A stretch of 64,000 nucleotides of DNA from Miscanthus floridulus (GCF_019320115.1 NC_089598.1:82418059-82482058); one strand, 5' to 3'; positions 11,501 through 22,800 are shown, counted from the stretch's first letter. The notes: generated by a model not told the origin, from the sequence alone. Numbers and translations: made by a program.

Positions 11501-11855
11501 GAATGAAGTTTGCTTCTATTAATCTTTCAACCTCCTTCTTCACATCGGCCAATACTTCCTCTTTGTATATCTTCCGTGGAGGTTGTTTATAAGGACGAAA
11601 TCCAGGTTTAATGGGTAATCGATGCTCAATAATGGAACGATCCAATCTAGGCATTTCCGTGTAATCCCAAGCAAAACAATCTTTAAACTCTTTCAACAGA
11701 TCTATCAACTTTGATTTATATTCTAGGTCTAACTTTGCACTAATATACATCGGCCTTGGCTTAGAACCATCACCAACATTAATTTCTTCCAACTTATCAG
11801 CCGACATAAAACCACGTCCCAACTTTCCTTTGTTGCCATCGACGGGATTTCCCAT
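8586..11855 (-). CDS. pol: Gypsy pol: reverse transcriptase, RNase H, extra RNase H, integrase (1089 aa)
   Basis: One uninterrupted ORF. RT occupies about residues 80-300 with YIDD at 244-247, and the connection and Ty3-type RNase H follow at about 380-460. A second, archaeal-type RNase H spans about 520-650 (FFDGSS, NNQAEYEAL, GDSELVINQ), defining the Tat lineage. Integrase has a zinc finger (HEGLCGAH at about 731, CHDC at about 770) and catalytic D801, D862 and E898 in contexts WGIDLIG, TTDQGTQF and NGQAEA. A chromodomain is not evident, as expected for Tat. The ATG (11853-11855) overlaps the protease stop as TAATG, and pol is in the -1 frame relative to protease. All catalytic residues seen are intact, so this copy may be functional or very young. 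Confidence 0.95.
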   Translation of the reverse strand: MGNPVDGNKGKLGRGFMSADKLEEINVGDGSKPRPMYISAKLDLEYKSKLIDLLKEFKDCFAWDYTEMPRLDRSIIEHRLPIKPGFRPYKQPPRKIYKEEVLADVKKEVERLIEANFIRPCKYAEWISNIVPVYKKNGKMRVCIDFRNLNKATPMDGYPMPVADLLVDAAAGYEVISFMDGNAGYNQIFMAIEDISKTAFRCPGHIGLFEWIVMTFGLKNAGATYQRAMNYIFHELIGKIIEIYIDDVVVKSRNYEGHLADLRKTLECTRKHDLKMNPNKCAFGVSAGEFLGFLVHKGGIEVGKKSMEAIDKVVPPTNLTELQSLLGKINFVRRFISNLSERVLPFSPLLKLKKDQKFVWGDMQQKAFDEIKQYMKAPPVLVPPQLDKPFKLYVVADSLTIGSALMQEFEGKERVIAYLSRKLLDPETRYSATEKLCLCVYYSCTKSRHYLLNAECVVVSSFDVIKHMLSMPILNGRIGKWILALSEFNLRYESAKAVKGQIIADFITQHRDLSIEAISIVPWALFFDGSSCNKGGGAGILLISPQGKTFEYAVPIEFHVTNNQAEYEALLRGLQLLIEVKAVAVEIFGDSELVINQLNGQYECKNNVLREYYEECRELLKNFLVVTLHHIPREYNEEANKLAQAASGYRESREVFAIEEGVLKTDQVDGDWRYEITNYLKDPSQKVSRKLRYKALKFVFLDDQLYYKSVDGVLLKCLSQEEAKKVMYEVHEGLCGAHQSAYRMKWIIRRTGYFWPTMLEDCFEYYKGCHDCQKFGNIQKVPASAMNPIIKPWPFRGWGIDLIGQISPPSSKGHKFILLATDYFTKWVEAVPLKKVTSENMISFVKEHIVHRFGIPQTITTDQGTQFTSLEFYDFAKNMGIKLYNSSPYYAQANGQAEASNKIMIKIIQKKIDEKPRRWHLVLNEALWAYRMACHGSTQTSPYELVYGHHAVLPWEFRSGSRRVVLQKELVEEDYKNLMMDELEDLHLIRLKALENIEKNKIRVAKYYNKRVRLKQFAEGDLVWKTILPVGTKDRAFGKWSPNWEGPFRIVECVPGNAYILKTLFGEEFTRAINGRFLKRYYPSVEVGL

Positions 11856-12544
11856 TAAAAATTGCTATGAGAGCCGACTGCTTGGATCGGCTGTTGGCCC
11901 TCGCTGAAAACATTTACAGGACCTTCTTTCCACACTTTTCTAGAGAAACAATCAACGCCCTCATATTCCCAGTAGGTAGATTCTGTGGCAGCAACACTTA
12001 CCGAATTATCAGCATGTACAACTTCAACGTCATCTCCAATCCATTGAATAAGAATTTGATGCATAGTTGAAGGAATACAGCAATTAGCATGGATCCAATC
12101 TCTGCCCAAGAGTAGACTATATGCCCCCTTGCCATCAATGACAAAAAAGGTAGTAATCAGAGTTTTCGACCCAATAGTCAACTCGACATGGATAGCACCT
12201 CGGGTATCGGAAGGATTGCCAGCAAAGTCCCTAAGCACCATGTCAGTTTTCAACAATTCTTCATTAGTCATCCCAAGCTTTCTGAAGGTAGTATAAGGCA
12301 TGATATTGATAGCAGCCCCTCCATCAACAAACATCTTGGTTAAAGGTTTGCCATTGACATATCCTTTCAAATAGAGTGGTCTCAAGTGACGATTCTTGAT
12401 TGGTTTGTCAAAAACAGCTTGCTGTGTTAATACAAGCTGAGCCATCAAATTCTGACATTCACTTTCATCAAAATCAGAGTACACCTCTTCTTGGACATCT
12501 TGGCTTTCGGGAGCTATAAACTCTGATGGGAGAAAGAAAGCCAT
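11855..12544 (-). CDS. Gypsy aspartic protease (229 aa from first ATG)
   Basis: Active-site MFVDGGAAINIMPY (catalytic Asp about residue 74), the DGGA/S form typical of Tat proteases, with the flap/core region ending in LLGRDW. It lies in the same frame as gag: the 25 codons between the gag TAG (12620-12622) and this ATG are open, so readthrough of one stop would give a gag-protease fusion. Its own stop overlaps the pol ATG by one base. It would mature the polyprotein. Expression as a fusion is inferred; internal initiation at this ATG is the alternative. Confidence 0.85.
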   Translation of the reverse strand: MAFFLPSEFIAPESQDVQEEVYSDFDESECQNLMAQLVLTQQAVFDKPIKNRHLRPLYLKGYVNGKPLTKMFVDGGAAINIMPYTTFRKLGMTNEELLKTDMVLRDFAGNPSDTRGAIHVELTIGSKTLITTFFVIDGKGAYSLLLGRDWIHANCCIPSTMHQILIQWIGDDVEVVHADNSVSVAATESTYWEYEGVDCFSRKVWKEGPVNVFSEGQQPIQAVGSHSNF

Positions 12545-12619
12545 GCAAGCATCAGCCGAAGGACCAGATCCATCAAGCTTCTTCTTAGGACGCCATATTT
12601 GCTTTGTTTCGGTAACTTC

Positions 12620-15073
12620 CTATTCCAACTCCCTATTCCTCAACCGTTGAACTCTTCTTTTCTGACTTTTCCTCAGGCTTGGAGGACACCACTGTCCTTT
12701 TTGCCATTCGTATCTATAGGAATCAGCTTCTTCATCATGCACTCTATCATGAATCCAACCTTGACCTGCAAATCTTTTCCTTTGCTGATTCTCAAAATCA
12801 TCTATTTTTAATCGCCGATCATCTTCAGGAACCTTCGTTCCAAGTCTTTCATAGACGGGACGGCGGTTGACTCGAGATTGCCTATACTCGGAGTACTGAG
12901 CACTACACTCTGGACAATTATTTCTTGCAGGCAATCTCAAGCCTTCATTCCAACAATGCCTAAAGAATGAACAACCCCAATGAGACTGCTCCTGTTCTGT
13001 CATGTATTCTTCTTGCTCCCTTCGGTATACCTCTTCCTCATACCTCTGGCACTCTTCCATAAACCATTGCTTCTTACAGTATTCCTTCTCTTGTTCTCTC
13101 TGCCACTTGTTTAGCAAAATACGTGATGTAACTCTGGGTTTGGAAGTTTGACCTTTCTCGGTTCGGCTATTCTGAAACCGAACCCATTGCTGCAGCTCTC
13201 TACTGGTGACTTGCCGATCCGGGTCAACAGCACCACTCTCCTTTGCTCTATCAGAAGTCAACACCTTCACCTTGCCTTTACCTTTGAGATCATTGGCAGA
13301 GACCATATTCACAGAGAAAGAAATCATATTTTGTGGAAAAGGCTGATCATCAATTTTCATCTTGCCATCAAACCTCAAATGTCCCTCTTGGATAGCTTTC
13401 TGGATTCGTATTCTGAACACTCGGCAATCATTGATAGAGTGAGAATTAGTGTTATGGAAGCCACAATACTTTTTGTCTTTCACTCCTTCAGGACGTAGCA
13501 TAGGATGTCCTTCTGGCAGCTTGATGCGTCCTTCCTTTATCAACAATGCAAAAAGTCTGTCTGCCTTAGTAACATCAAAATCATAGGTTCTCTTTTGTTG
13601 TTTCAACCAGCGTTGACTAACTTGAGTGGGTTCCTTTGCCCAATTTAACTCAGCTGCAACTATCTCATCTTCATCAATATACTCAGTCGCTTCATCCAGA
13701 AAACCTTGATACACCTCATTAGTGGTATTGTTCTTCTGAAAGCGATTATCTCTCCTGAATCCTTGGGCTTGATTACTCATAGCTGCTAAACACTGTGCAA
13801 GTTGGCCAAGATCATCAAACTCTAAACCGAACAACTTCTCCCTGATATTCGGCAACATTCCTGCTATAGCTATTCCAGGTAGTTGATCATCTGGTAAATT
13901 TAGAGAATAACACATATTCTTGGTCTCCCTAAATCTGCGAAGATATTCTAATGGTGTCTCATTTGTTCTCATCCTCAGACTCATGAGATCAACCAACTTC
14001 TTCTCATTAGTACCCGTATAGAAATATGAATGAAACTTCTGCTCTAGTTCTGCCCACGTACCAATGGAATGAGCTGGTAGAGACGTGAACCATGTGAAAG
14101 CTGGTCCTGTAAGAGACAAAGGAAAATATTGAATCCTCCAAGCTTCATCTAAAGCAGCTTCTCCAAGCTGCATTAAGTACCGACTGACGTGCTCTATGGT
14201 ACTAGTATCATCTTGACCAGAAAACTTGGTCAAATCTGTTGGAGGCTTCACCCTTGGAGGTAACGCCACTCTGTTGTACCATTCTGGATAAGGAGACTTG
14301 TATGAATAGGATTGATTCTTTGGCTTCAAGCCGAACTGATTTTGCATCATATCAGCCATCCTGTGCATCAAAACATCAATGCCTGGATCCTGATTTCCTT
14401 GTACTTGCACTCCAGAAGGCAATCCTGAAACACTTCTATACCCTGGATTTGGCACAGCATTGATAGCACTGTAATCAGTAAATTCTTGATACCCACCTCC
14501 ATACATATTCTCCTGCAATCTGTTTGATGCTGGAGAAACTCTATAAGCTGAAGGTGGCACTTCTCCTGTGGTACCAAATGTCACTTGGCCATAGGTGGGA
14601 TGTGATTGCTTTTCAGTGTGAGTCAATCCACCTATATTTGAAGGCGACGCTACTTCTTTTCCAACAGGCTTCTCTTGATGCTTTGGAACATTGAAAAGCG
14701 TCGGCCCACTGAGTGGTCCAACATTTTCTTCGAAGTATTTATCAACCATTGGACCAAAAGTACTGATCATGATTGCTCGAAAGGTATTCAGAAAAGCTGT
14801 GTGATGGTTTGTCATGGTTTCTCCCATAGCTTTATAAACCAGGGCTGCCATCTTCTGAGCATCCTCCTCTTCAGTGTAATCAGTTTGATGCGGAAGAAGA
14901 ACCCTTGGCATTGACTGCTTTTGAAACACTTTATTGCTCTTGTTTTTGGAAAAAGACATCAAGCACTTTCGTTGGTATTGCTCACATGCTTGTAGCACTA
15001 AATCCCTGTAATTATCTGGCAATTCTGTCATGTTCACATCCAGAACATGATCATTGTTAATCTCAGACGCCAT
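12620..15073 (-). CDS. gag: Gypsy gag (817 aa)
   Basis: The ORF begins MASEINNDH only 41 bp from the 5' LTR, so the leader is short. The central Retrotrans_gag domain (about residues 290-420) has the hallmark stretch WAELEQKFHSYFY...LRRFRETKNMC. A CGFHNTNSHSINDC motif near residue 540 is the modified CHHC-type knuckle seen in Tat gags. The C terminus is highly charged. It ends at a single TAG followed in frame by the protease region. The TAG could be a regulated stop or a mutation; the sequence alone does not say. Confidence 0.9.
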   Translation of the reverse strand: MASEINNDHVLDVNMTELPDNYRDLVLQACEQYQRKCLMSFSKNKSNKVFQKQSMPRVLLPHQTDYTEEEDAQKMAALVYKAMGETMTNHHTAFLNTFRAIMISTFGPMVDKYFEENVGPLSGPTLFNVPKHQEKPVGKEVASPSNIGGLTHTEKQSHPTYGQVTFGTTGEVPPSAYRVSPASNRLQENMYGGGYQEFTDYSAINAVPNPGYRSVSGLPSGVQVQGNQDPGIDVLMHRMADMMQNQFGLKPKNQSYSYKSPYPEWYNRVALPPRVKPPTDLTKFSGQDDTSTIEHVSRYLMQLGEAALDEAWRIQYFPLSLTGPAFTWFTSLPAHSIGTWAELEQKFHSYFYTGTNEKKLVDLMSLRMRTNETPLEYLRRFRETKNMCYSLNLPDDQLPGIAIAGMLPNIREKLFGLEFDDLGQLAQCLAAMSNQAQGFRRDNRFQKNNTTNEVYQGFLDEATEYIDEDEIVAAELNWAKEPTQVSQRWLKQQKRTYDFDVTKADRLFALLIKEGRIKLPEGHPMLRPEGVKDKKYCGFHNTNSHSINDCRVFRIRIQKAIQEGHLRFDGKMKIDDQPFPQNMISFSVNMVSANDLKGKGKVKVLTSDRAKESGAVDPDRQVTSRELQQWVRFQNSRTEKGQTSKPRVTSRILLNKWQREQEKEYCKKQWFMEECQRYEEEVYRREQEEYMTEQEQSHWGCSFFRHCWNEGLRLPARNNCPECSAQYSEYRQSRVNRRPVYERLGTKVPEDDRRLKIDDFENQQRKRFAGQGWIHDRVHDEEADSYRYEWQKGQWCPPSLRKSQKRRVQRLRNRELE

Positions 15074-15091
15074 CTTGAACTAACAGGTTGT

Positions 15092-15112
15092 CCCACCGGG
15101 CGTGCCAAAACG
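15092..15112 (-). other. Primer-binding region of Tat Gypsy element
   Basis: Just inside the 5' LTR the minus strand reads TTTTGGCACGCCCGGTGGGAC, the position and TGG-rich form of a PBS. I cannot name the tRNA with confidence; it is not initiator-Met. Confidence 0.55.
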
Positions 15113-15114
15113 TG

Positions 15115-16485
15115 TGTTGACACAAAATGTGACGCACTGTGCCTCACACACAGCAAGCCGAAAAGCGTGGCTTCAATCGGGTTCCCGGGTGCTTCGTGAT
15201 CTGGAAGCGTGCCAGTCAGTTTGACCTGAAAAACTAACAAGGGATAGAACAATTAAATGTCAAACCGGAACATGTCGGGTAATACCAGACAGTTCCACAT
15301 ATACGGCCCTGAAGCCACTTACAACGACATACAGCTATAGAGAGCTGTCTGCCAACAAGTTCATAGACCATTCAGCTAATCGTAAGATGAACGCACGTAA
15401 AGACCTAGTTGTCGAATGCATGTGCATGGGAAGACATGTTTGAACAAGTGAAATTAATTATGAGCTAATGCATAACCAAGCTCGGCAGCCTAGCCGAATT
15501 GGGGTCCATGAGGAAGGAACTTGCAAATAAAAACGATTAAACTAATCTAAAACCTGCATCTGCCGCACGACACCTGGTTCCGTTAAAGCTTAAACGTGAT
15601 TAACATGCATGAACCCGCAACATGTGACAATCCAGATTAAAATAATTTAGCCATTATGAGCGTATTATCTATTTGCAAAGGTAATATGAAAAGCAATGAT
15701 CGTTGAAGCACGAATAAAACCATAAGAGAAAAAGAGAGCCGAACAATATCAATCTAGATTGGGCAGAAGTGTGTTACAAATATATAAAATGTTTAAAACA
15801 TGCAACACTGGATAACTTAATGAATCTATTTAGATTTGCCATATCTAATAGAGCCGATAACTATCTTGCTTTCACTAAGCATATTGAGCAAACTGCCTGC
15901 CGCACGGTATTTACTCATAAACAAAGCATAAGCAAAGACTTCTTGATTGTCAAGCAAAGATCCGCCGCACGACCATTGAAAACAAACAAGACTACTTGCA
16001 TCACGTCTAAATCCACCGCATGATACTAAACATGATAACAAGGTTGTCGGAACTTACGGAGGTCGACAGATCGATGACTCCTCTCGAAGAACTCGACGAC
16101 ACGACAAAAGGACTCGAAAGTTGGCACGGGGCCGGTTGTATTGATTTGGTTGTGTACCCTTATTACAATGGTCGAGGGTCAATATTTATACCCTAGACAA
16201 AACACGAGTCCTAGAGGACTACGATTTACAAAGGAACTTTTAAACAAACTTGGAAACTTATGATTCCTTACCCTAAACTTTTAGATTCCTTTATTATTAC
16301 AACTTTCATCTTTCCGATCGGCCTTGCCTGCCATCTTCTGTTTTCCCGAATGAAGTCACCGCCTTCTGAAGTAACCGACCGCACAAGCATTTAGCCGACC
16401 GCTTGTTTTGTTTGCCGAATACCCTTCTTCCCGCATGCGGGTCCACCTGTCATCCTCCAGAATCGACCAAAATCCAGTGTTAACA
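15115..16485 (-). repeat. 5' LTR of Tat Gypsy element (1371 bp)
   Basis: Same termini and length as 3513-4883. The minus-strand TATAAATA at 16183-16190 is the likely core promoter for gag-pol. Confidence 0.95.
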
Positions 16486-16490
16486 AGTTA
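16486..16490. other. Right target-site duplication AGTTA
   Basis: Exact copy of 3508-3512; it closes the Gypsy insertion. Confidence 0.9.
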
Positions 16491-16539
16491 CCTCAGCAAA
16501 TGTTCTCTAAGTTTTCCATTCTTCTCATAACAAGTCCTA

Positions 16540-19500
16540 AGGGCTAAGATTTCGGGAACAAATTTTGAGTACAACTGGTAGGACTGCGGGAAACCGACAC
16601 CCCAGCGGCTATGACCTCCTTGCTCACCAGCGTAATCAGAATTGATTCACCCACACTCCTAGTTTTTATGACCTGAACCATGGGAAGGGTTGGAAGGCAC
16701 CGAAACCTCTTCTACAGAAAAAAGAGGAATCTAAAAAACTATTTGCCGTAACAAAAGATGAAAATTTGTTCATTTTTGCACAAATTCACCGCTTACAAAG
16801 TGATCCCATCACAAAAGGACTAATTATTCATAAATACAAAAGACTGTTCACTCAGGGGCTCCCCCATAAACTTATTCGATTACAGTTTCTGACCAGCCCT
16901 ACTATGAGCACTACTACGGTCGCCGCGCCACGCTCCCCATCGGTGATGCCCTACCCCTCCATGGGATCCTCGAGGGCACCATCATCTGCAATTTTGAGCA
17001 CCACATCGATGACTGTGGTGCCCTCCCCAGGGCGTCTAGGGACTACACCATCGTCATCAGCCGCAACCCTAACAACGGCACCTCCACCGGGGCGTCTAGG
17101 GACTACGCCATCGTCATCAGCCTCAACCCTGACAACGGCACCTGGGCGAGGGGCGTCTCCCACCGAGGAAAGGCCGCAACAAATGACTGCAAGGCCAACG
17201 ACGCTCAGCACCCTCCAGTGTCCCTCCTCCTTCGGCAACAGTGGCCCCTTCTAAGCAAAGGAGAAGAGGTCTGTGAGTTTTTCTCTCCCTGGTGTTACCC
17301 TCTCTCACTTAGGACCCGCCACGACGCAGGAATGCATTCAGTGGAAAATAAGGAGAAGAGGTAGTGGCCCAAGAACAGGTGAGAGAATGGGATGAGAACT
17401 TCCCTCCCCCTCCCTATTTAAGGAAGAGGCACGATGGCTGAGGAAAGGCAAAAGGTTAGGGCGAAAAACTCTCTTCCTTCCTTTATTCAATGCAGATGGG
17501 AAATAAATGCCGACGGGAACCCGAGGGGACGCGCCGGAACCGACAGGACGCGCTCTGGTCGACGAGACATCGCCTGGTCAAATAAGACATTGCCTAGGAG
17601 TGGCCCACCACTAATGCACACCGGGCATGAGAACCAGGGCACACCCGCATGCAGGCGACTCTCTGCTTCCCCAGGCAGGACCATGGAATGACCCGACGAT
17701 AAAATCCCCATCCTAGGGGGGCCAACGGGCCTCCTAAGTCGATCGGATGGCCTAGGCGAAACGATGAACGAACGTCCATAGAAAGATAAGCACCTCTGTT
17801 TTCTTACTTTGCGCGTTAATTTCATTACTGAGTTTCTGACCCCAGCAACGGTAGGGGCACGGACACCACTCGGGGGCTGCCGAGGGTGTCTACCTATTTA
17901 GACATCCTCTTCGCCCGACCCCTCCTTACATCTAAAACTAGAAGCACGGCGTGTGGGTATAAAACTTTGAATACAACTGGACAAACCGCCAGACCCGGCG
18001 GCTATGGTGTTTTTGTTTACCAGCATAATCGAATTCACAGTCCCCCGCACCACAAGCTTTAGCTCCTACCTTCCCGAGAAGGGTTTGGGGGGTCCTCCTG
18101 CAGAATCTCCTTCGAGGAGAAGCTGTTAGGTCGCCTAAATCAATCGAATGGCTCGGATCACCACCGAGAGACAGAAACAAAAAATGGCAATGCTTATGCA
18201 AGGTACACCAACCTTGTCACAAATGTCGGACCTGAACCCCGCATTGACATATTTGGTAAGAGCTTCCCATCGCTCACACCACCAGGGTAATGTTACCGAC
18301 CCCCCGCTTTCATTTCAATTAAGTTATACATTGAATCCATACATCCAAACGTTGTATATGCAAATCGCTGCATTCCAACGCTTCGTGTCGCATCACGAAG
18401 CGGCAGCCGCCTCATTCAATATGAGCGGCGACTGACTGAGGTTCGAAGGCTGGCCCACAAAGGGCTCGAGGCCATCTCACATCAAACAGAGCCAAGGGAG
18501 AAAAACCGAGATGAGCCCCAGCGGCCTTGCCCGACCCCGCTCAGGAGTGGACAGGGACATCTTGACCTTTCTCGTTCAATTCTAGCCTTGAGCTAAACCC
18601 ATAGAATCTCCGTCGAGGAGAGGCCAACGGGCCACCTAAGCCTATCAAACAGCTCAGGCATCTGCTGGGAGGTGGGTTAAGAAGTAGTGAAATGCCACAT
18701 GAGGGCTCTGCCGACCCCATCAGTGAATGATGGACCCGGATTTCACATGAACATGCTCGTTAGCAAGCTCATTAAGCACGACACTCGAGCCATCGAGGCA
18801 AGTGTCATCAACTTAGCCCCTCCGGTTGTAGAAACAGAGGATGGGGTAACGTGCGAAACACAGCCGACCCCTAATAGACCCTAACAGGCCTGGGGGCTTG
18901 AGCCGCTCAATCCATGATCGAGAGACCAAGGTTCGAAGGTTGACCCACGAAGGGTCTAAGGCCGCCTCGCATCCAACAAGAGCTAGGGGAGAAAAACACA
19001 GATGAGACTTAGCGGCCCTTGCCCGACCTGCATTAAGGCAGGAAGGGTCATCTCAACAAGGGGGAATCTATTGGAAGGCGGGTCAAGGAGCAACGAAACA
19101 CCACCCGAGGGCTTTGCCGACCCTGTCGCAAAGCAAACAAGATCGGATTCCGTCTGAACATCCCCGTTAGCGAGCTCATAAAGCACGTTAGTCGAGCCAT
19201 CAAGGCAAGTGACATCGCCTTAACCCTGCCAGTTACAGAAACTACGGACAGGGCGACAGTCACAAAATGAGCTGGCCCTTGACCGAATCCCCACCATGCG
19301 CGAGGGCTCGAGGAAGGCCGGGCCAGTAATAAGACCAAAACGCATGATCATGCAGCGATCACCAAAATCCCAAGTATAGGGTACGTGCAAGACTAAGTTC
19401 CCTACCCTCACTCTAGTCTCCAGTAACATCCAGCCCCAGCAACCGCAAGGGGTCGGATCTCACTCAGGGGCTGACAAAGGTATGAGTACCTCCTTTCTTT

Positions 19501-19690
19501 TTTCGAAATAGTCATTACATCTGACCTTTTCCTCGCGTCGAGACTGGCGGCAAGGTTCGGGGGAACAGATAGGTAAGACCACAAAAAGCCCATGCCCAGA
19601 CGGCTATGGTAATTTTGCTCACCAGCACAATCAAAATTTCCCCTAAACACCTCAGGCCCTGCAGTCTTAACGAGCGGAAGGGTCAGATCG
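16540..19690. repeat. Diverged internal repeats in Gypsy 2 non-coding region
   Basis: A block reading roughly 'ACAACTGG...GGCGGCTATGG...CACCAGCATAATC' occurs at about 16565-16650, 17970-18040 and 19570-19630. A longer unit (starting GGTTCGAAGG and including GAGGGCTCTGCCGACCC) occurs at about 18440-18830 and again at 18929-19230. Copies are about 70-80% alike by eye and no reading frame is conserved. Confidence 0.55.
16951..17238 (-). pseudogene. Small antisense ORF with internal 60-bp repeat, Gypsy 2
   Basis: A 95-aa minus-strand ORF with a duplicated module DDDGVVPRRPG preceded by AVVRV. The DNA repeat (about 57-60 bp, two full copies at 17033-17150) also opens the plus frame, so neither ORF is strongly supported. 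I do not recognise the product. Its antisense orientation matches the other antisense gene in this element. Confidence 0.3.
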
Positions 19691-19845
19691 CATAAATCTT
19701 TTTTCATCGTGAAAAAGGGAAAAAGGTTAGATCAAACAAATGAAACGAAATTGCGAAACAAAGTCATGAATCTATTTTCAGACATGAAAGTGCCGACACT
19801 TGTCCACATATTACAGATAAATATTTAACAAACTTATTTAACTAA

Positions 19846-22800
19846 CTACTTCCTCGAAGGGAGAACCATGTCTTTCAGCCTGTCCGCCAGGTTCCACGCA
19901 ATTGGAGTCACCGCCTTCTCAATCTCGTCTAGCTCGGGGTCTTCATAGCTAGGCGCGAAGCCTTGGCTCATTACCTCCAAGTTGATCTCCGGATCATAAT
20001 GAGAACAGGCAACAGTGAAGGCTTGGGTGATGCCGGCGTGAAAGGCGTCCTCCTCAAGCTGGCCCACCCACGCCATGATACCAGCGGCACGAGTTGCAAG
20101 GGAGCTGGTCCCCTCCTCCTGCGCCACCTGCAGGTCATCGCAGACCACCACGACGGCAGAGCACAGAAGATCGTGCTGATCGCTTTCAACCTGAAGGGTC
20201 CCCCCGCACCTCGGCGAGTTCTGTGCCTAGCCCGACAGAAATTTCCTTAGCCTCCAGCCTTCGAGCCACCGTGTCTCCAAGATCCACCCGGAGGGCCCTG
20301 GCCTCCCGACGCGCCTCATCGCGCTCTCAGATGGCCCAGTCACGCTCCTCGTGGGCTATGCTACACTCTGAGCGAAGTCTTTCTTCGGTTTGGAGCAGCT
20401 TGTCCTGCTCCCTACATAGCCAGGCAATCACCTTGGCATCCTGGTTCGCTCTCTACTGCAGCGCCGTGGACCTATCCTTGTCTTTCAGCTTGAGATCCTG
20501 CTCCATCTCTAGCTCCTCTAGGAGCTCGACGGCCCACTAGCGAGCATCGATGTCCTTCTGGAGTAGCTCATCCCACTTCTTTTGGACCTTGGTGGCCACC
20601 TCCTCATCCAGCTTCACCCTCGCCGACAGGTCCTCAAACATCCCATGGATCTCCTCTATGTCTCGATGCGCTTCGGTCTCCCACCGCTGGGAGGCAGCGA
20701 GCTGGGCGCTCAAATCTCTACGCAGCCGGGCCTCCTCGATGAGGCGGTCCCATTCCACCTTCTGCTCACGGAGGAACCAAGATTTCTCCCGACTACGAGC
20801 AATGAGGGACTGAAAAGAAGACTCAGTGTCAAGAATACGATAAACATGAAGACAAGAAGAAAACGAGACAAAAGATCAAATGGATACCCAGCCATTGGGA
20901 ATGATGACGTCGCATAGGGCGACCCAGGCCTGATCCAGGATGCCCATCATCGCTAAGATCCCTTCGTCAAGACTCCCCCACTATATGCTCTCGGCAGCAT
21001 CGTCGAGCGAGAAGAGAGTCGACGTTGGGTCTTAGGGATCCATCCAGTGGAACGGCGACTCACCTCGCGTGGGCGAGCAGCTACCCCCCAACACCAGGGC
21101 CAAGGGCGACCCCCTACTGGGCCTCTCCACCACTGCCACGATGTCCGGAGATCCTCCGGTCACGTCCTCCACCATCTGGCCCGCCTCGGGCGCCGTAGCC
21201 TGGGCCACCGATGGCGTAGATTGTGCCACCCCCTCGAACGCCACCGTGGCTACATCCAGCGGTGCCGGGCTTGTTCCGGTCACGATCACCTCTGCTTGGG
21301 CCTCTGGTGGCATAGATTCTGCCACCCCCTCGGACACCACCGTGGCTGCGTCCGGCTACTTCTGCCTTGGTGCAGTCACGACCACCTCCACCGGCGACGC
21401 CAGACCCTCGGCTTGTGGTGCCACGCCCGCCATGGTGGATGCCACCGGCATGGATGGCAGCTCCATTCACTCCAACGCAGATGGCGGAGTCACCTCCGTC
21501 GCCGCTTGCTCGACAACCACCGAGGGCATGGGCGCCACCGCAGACGGCGCCAGACCGGCCAACGAGGCCGCAACATCAGCGCCGCTCCTACCCAAAACAG
21601 GAGCGACATCAAGCAATGATGTCCATCCCACCTAAAGGGCAATGCTCTTCTTGGGCGCCAACCCTAGAGAGTGGCCCCGTCGCAAGAACCTGCAAGAGGT
21701 AAAAGGCATAGGATGAAAACAGAAGAATAAAAGGGGGAGGGGAAATAGAGGAATAAGTGACCTACTCTGATGCCTTTGGGTGGTAGGAATGTTTTGGGGA
21801 CAAACCCCTGGACCCCTGCCCCAACTCATCTAGGCAGGACCATTTCGAGCCCGCCCCCTGCTCCCGGGTAGGGGGGCTCGTCTCCCTTGTCTCCGAGGGC
21901 ACGGCAATGGAGCCATCCCCCTCCATCAGCACCTCGGGGACGGCGGTAGATCCACCCCTTCCCATCCATCGATCCTCCGCTGGCAAACCAGGTGTGGCGG
22001 CGGATCTACCGGATCCCACCAGACCCAAGGACGGGCCCGGCTCTGCCGACCTCATGGACTCGCTTCCCTCCATGTGGAACGGGAAGGGTCCCTGCATGGA
22101 CCGGTGGGCGTCTGTTAGCATATCCTCGTCCTCCAAGACATCGCAATCCACATCGGTAGCTACCTCATCGTCGTCATCGTCACTATCTGTCTCGTCTCCT
22201 CAATCACGCGCTTGCTGCTTCCATAGCAGCTCCTTCCTGAGCTCCCTCGTCCTTTTGTCCCACTCGGCCACAATACAGTTTGCTTTCGGTAGGGTCTGAT
22301 CCTTCGACAATGGAGCCGGGCTTTCCATGAAGAACAGTACCCTCGGCTGGTCCCGCCATCCCAAGGTCAGCTTCAAGGGGTCAGAAATTCAAGTAAAAAA
22401 GGAGTATGGAGAAAGAATACTTACAAAGTCAATAAACCCCGATTCCGGCCACATTGGGGGATGCCCCGGCACCGAAAACACAAAATCAAGGACAACGCCA
22501 GCGGTGTCCTTTGAAGGCTCCATCGCCTCCTTGATGTGTTGTGCTACTTTGAAAGGAGGGAGCGCTTCGCCGATAAGCGCCATCCCTTCGAACGACGCCC
22601 CAGGCGCCATCTGGTGCAGGGGAAGCACGCGCGCCATCAGTGGCGCCACCCTCCTCACGTGGTAATCGCCAATGATCCTCGATCCCTTCATGCCCCTGTC
22701 CTTCAAAGTTTGGTGGGCAGCGAGAAGGTCGTTGAGGTTCTTCTTTTCCTTGATCGGGACGTCCCACTTCCACGACCCTGGGGTCTCCTCGATGACGCGC

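Larger units (their letters stand above)
3513..16485 (-). mobile_element. Tat-lineage Gypsy LTR retrotransposon, near intact, with antisense gene
   Basis: A 12,973-bp element. On the minus strand it has 5' LTR (15115-16485), PBS region (about 15092-15112), gag (12620-15073), protease (11855-12544), RT/RNase H/extra RNase H/integrase (8586-11855), PPT (4884-4896) and 3' LTR (3513-4883). An extra RNase H of archaeal type after the normal one is the accepted hallmark of the Tat lineage. A spliced antisense gene (5034-8316) fills the space between pol and the 3' LTR. The LTRs are both 1371 bp; by eye I count about 13-15 substitutions plus two single-base indels, so the insertion is recent. It is flanked by TSD AGTTA. 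Confidence 0.93.

Noticed and set aside
16766..17254. 162-aa plus-strand ORF with PGRLGTTPSSS repeats
   Set aside because: Caused by a short tandem repeat in Gypsy 2 non-coding DNA; no domain.
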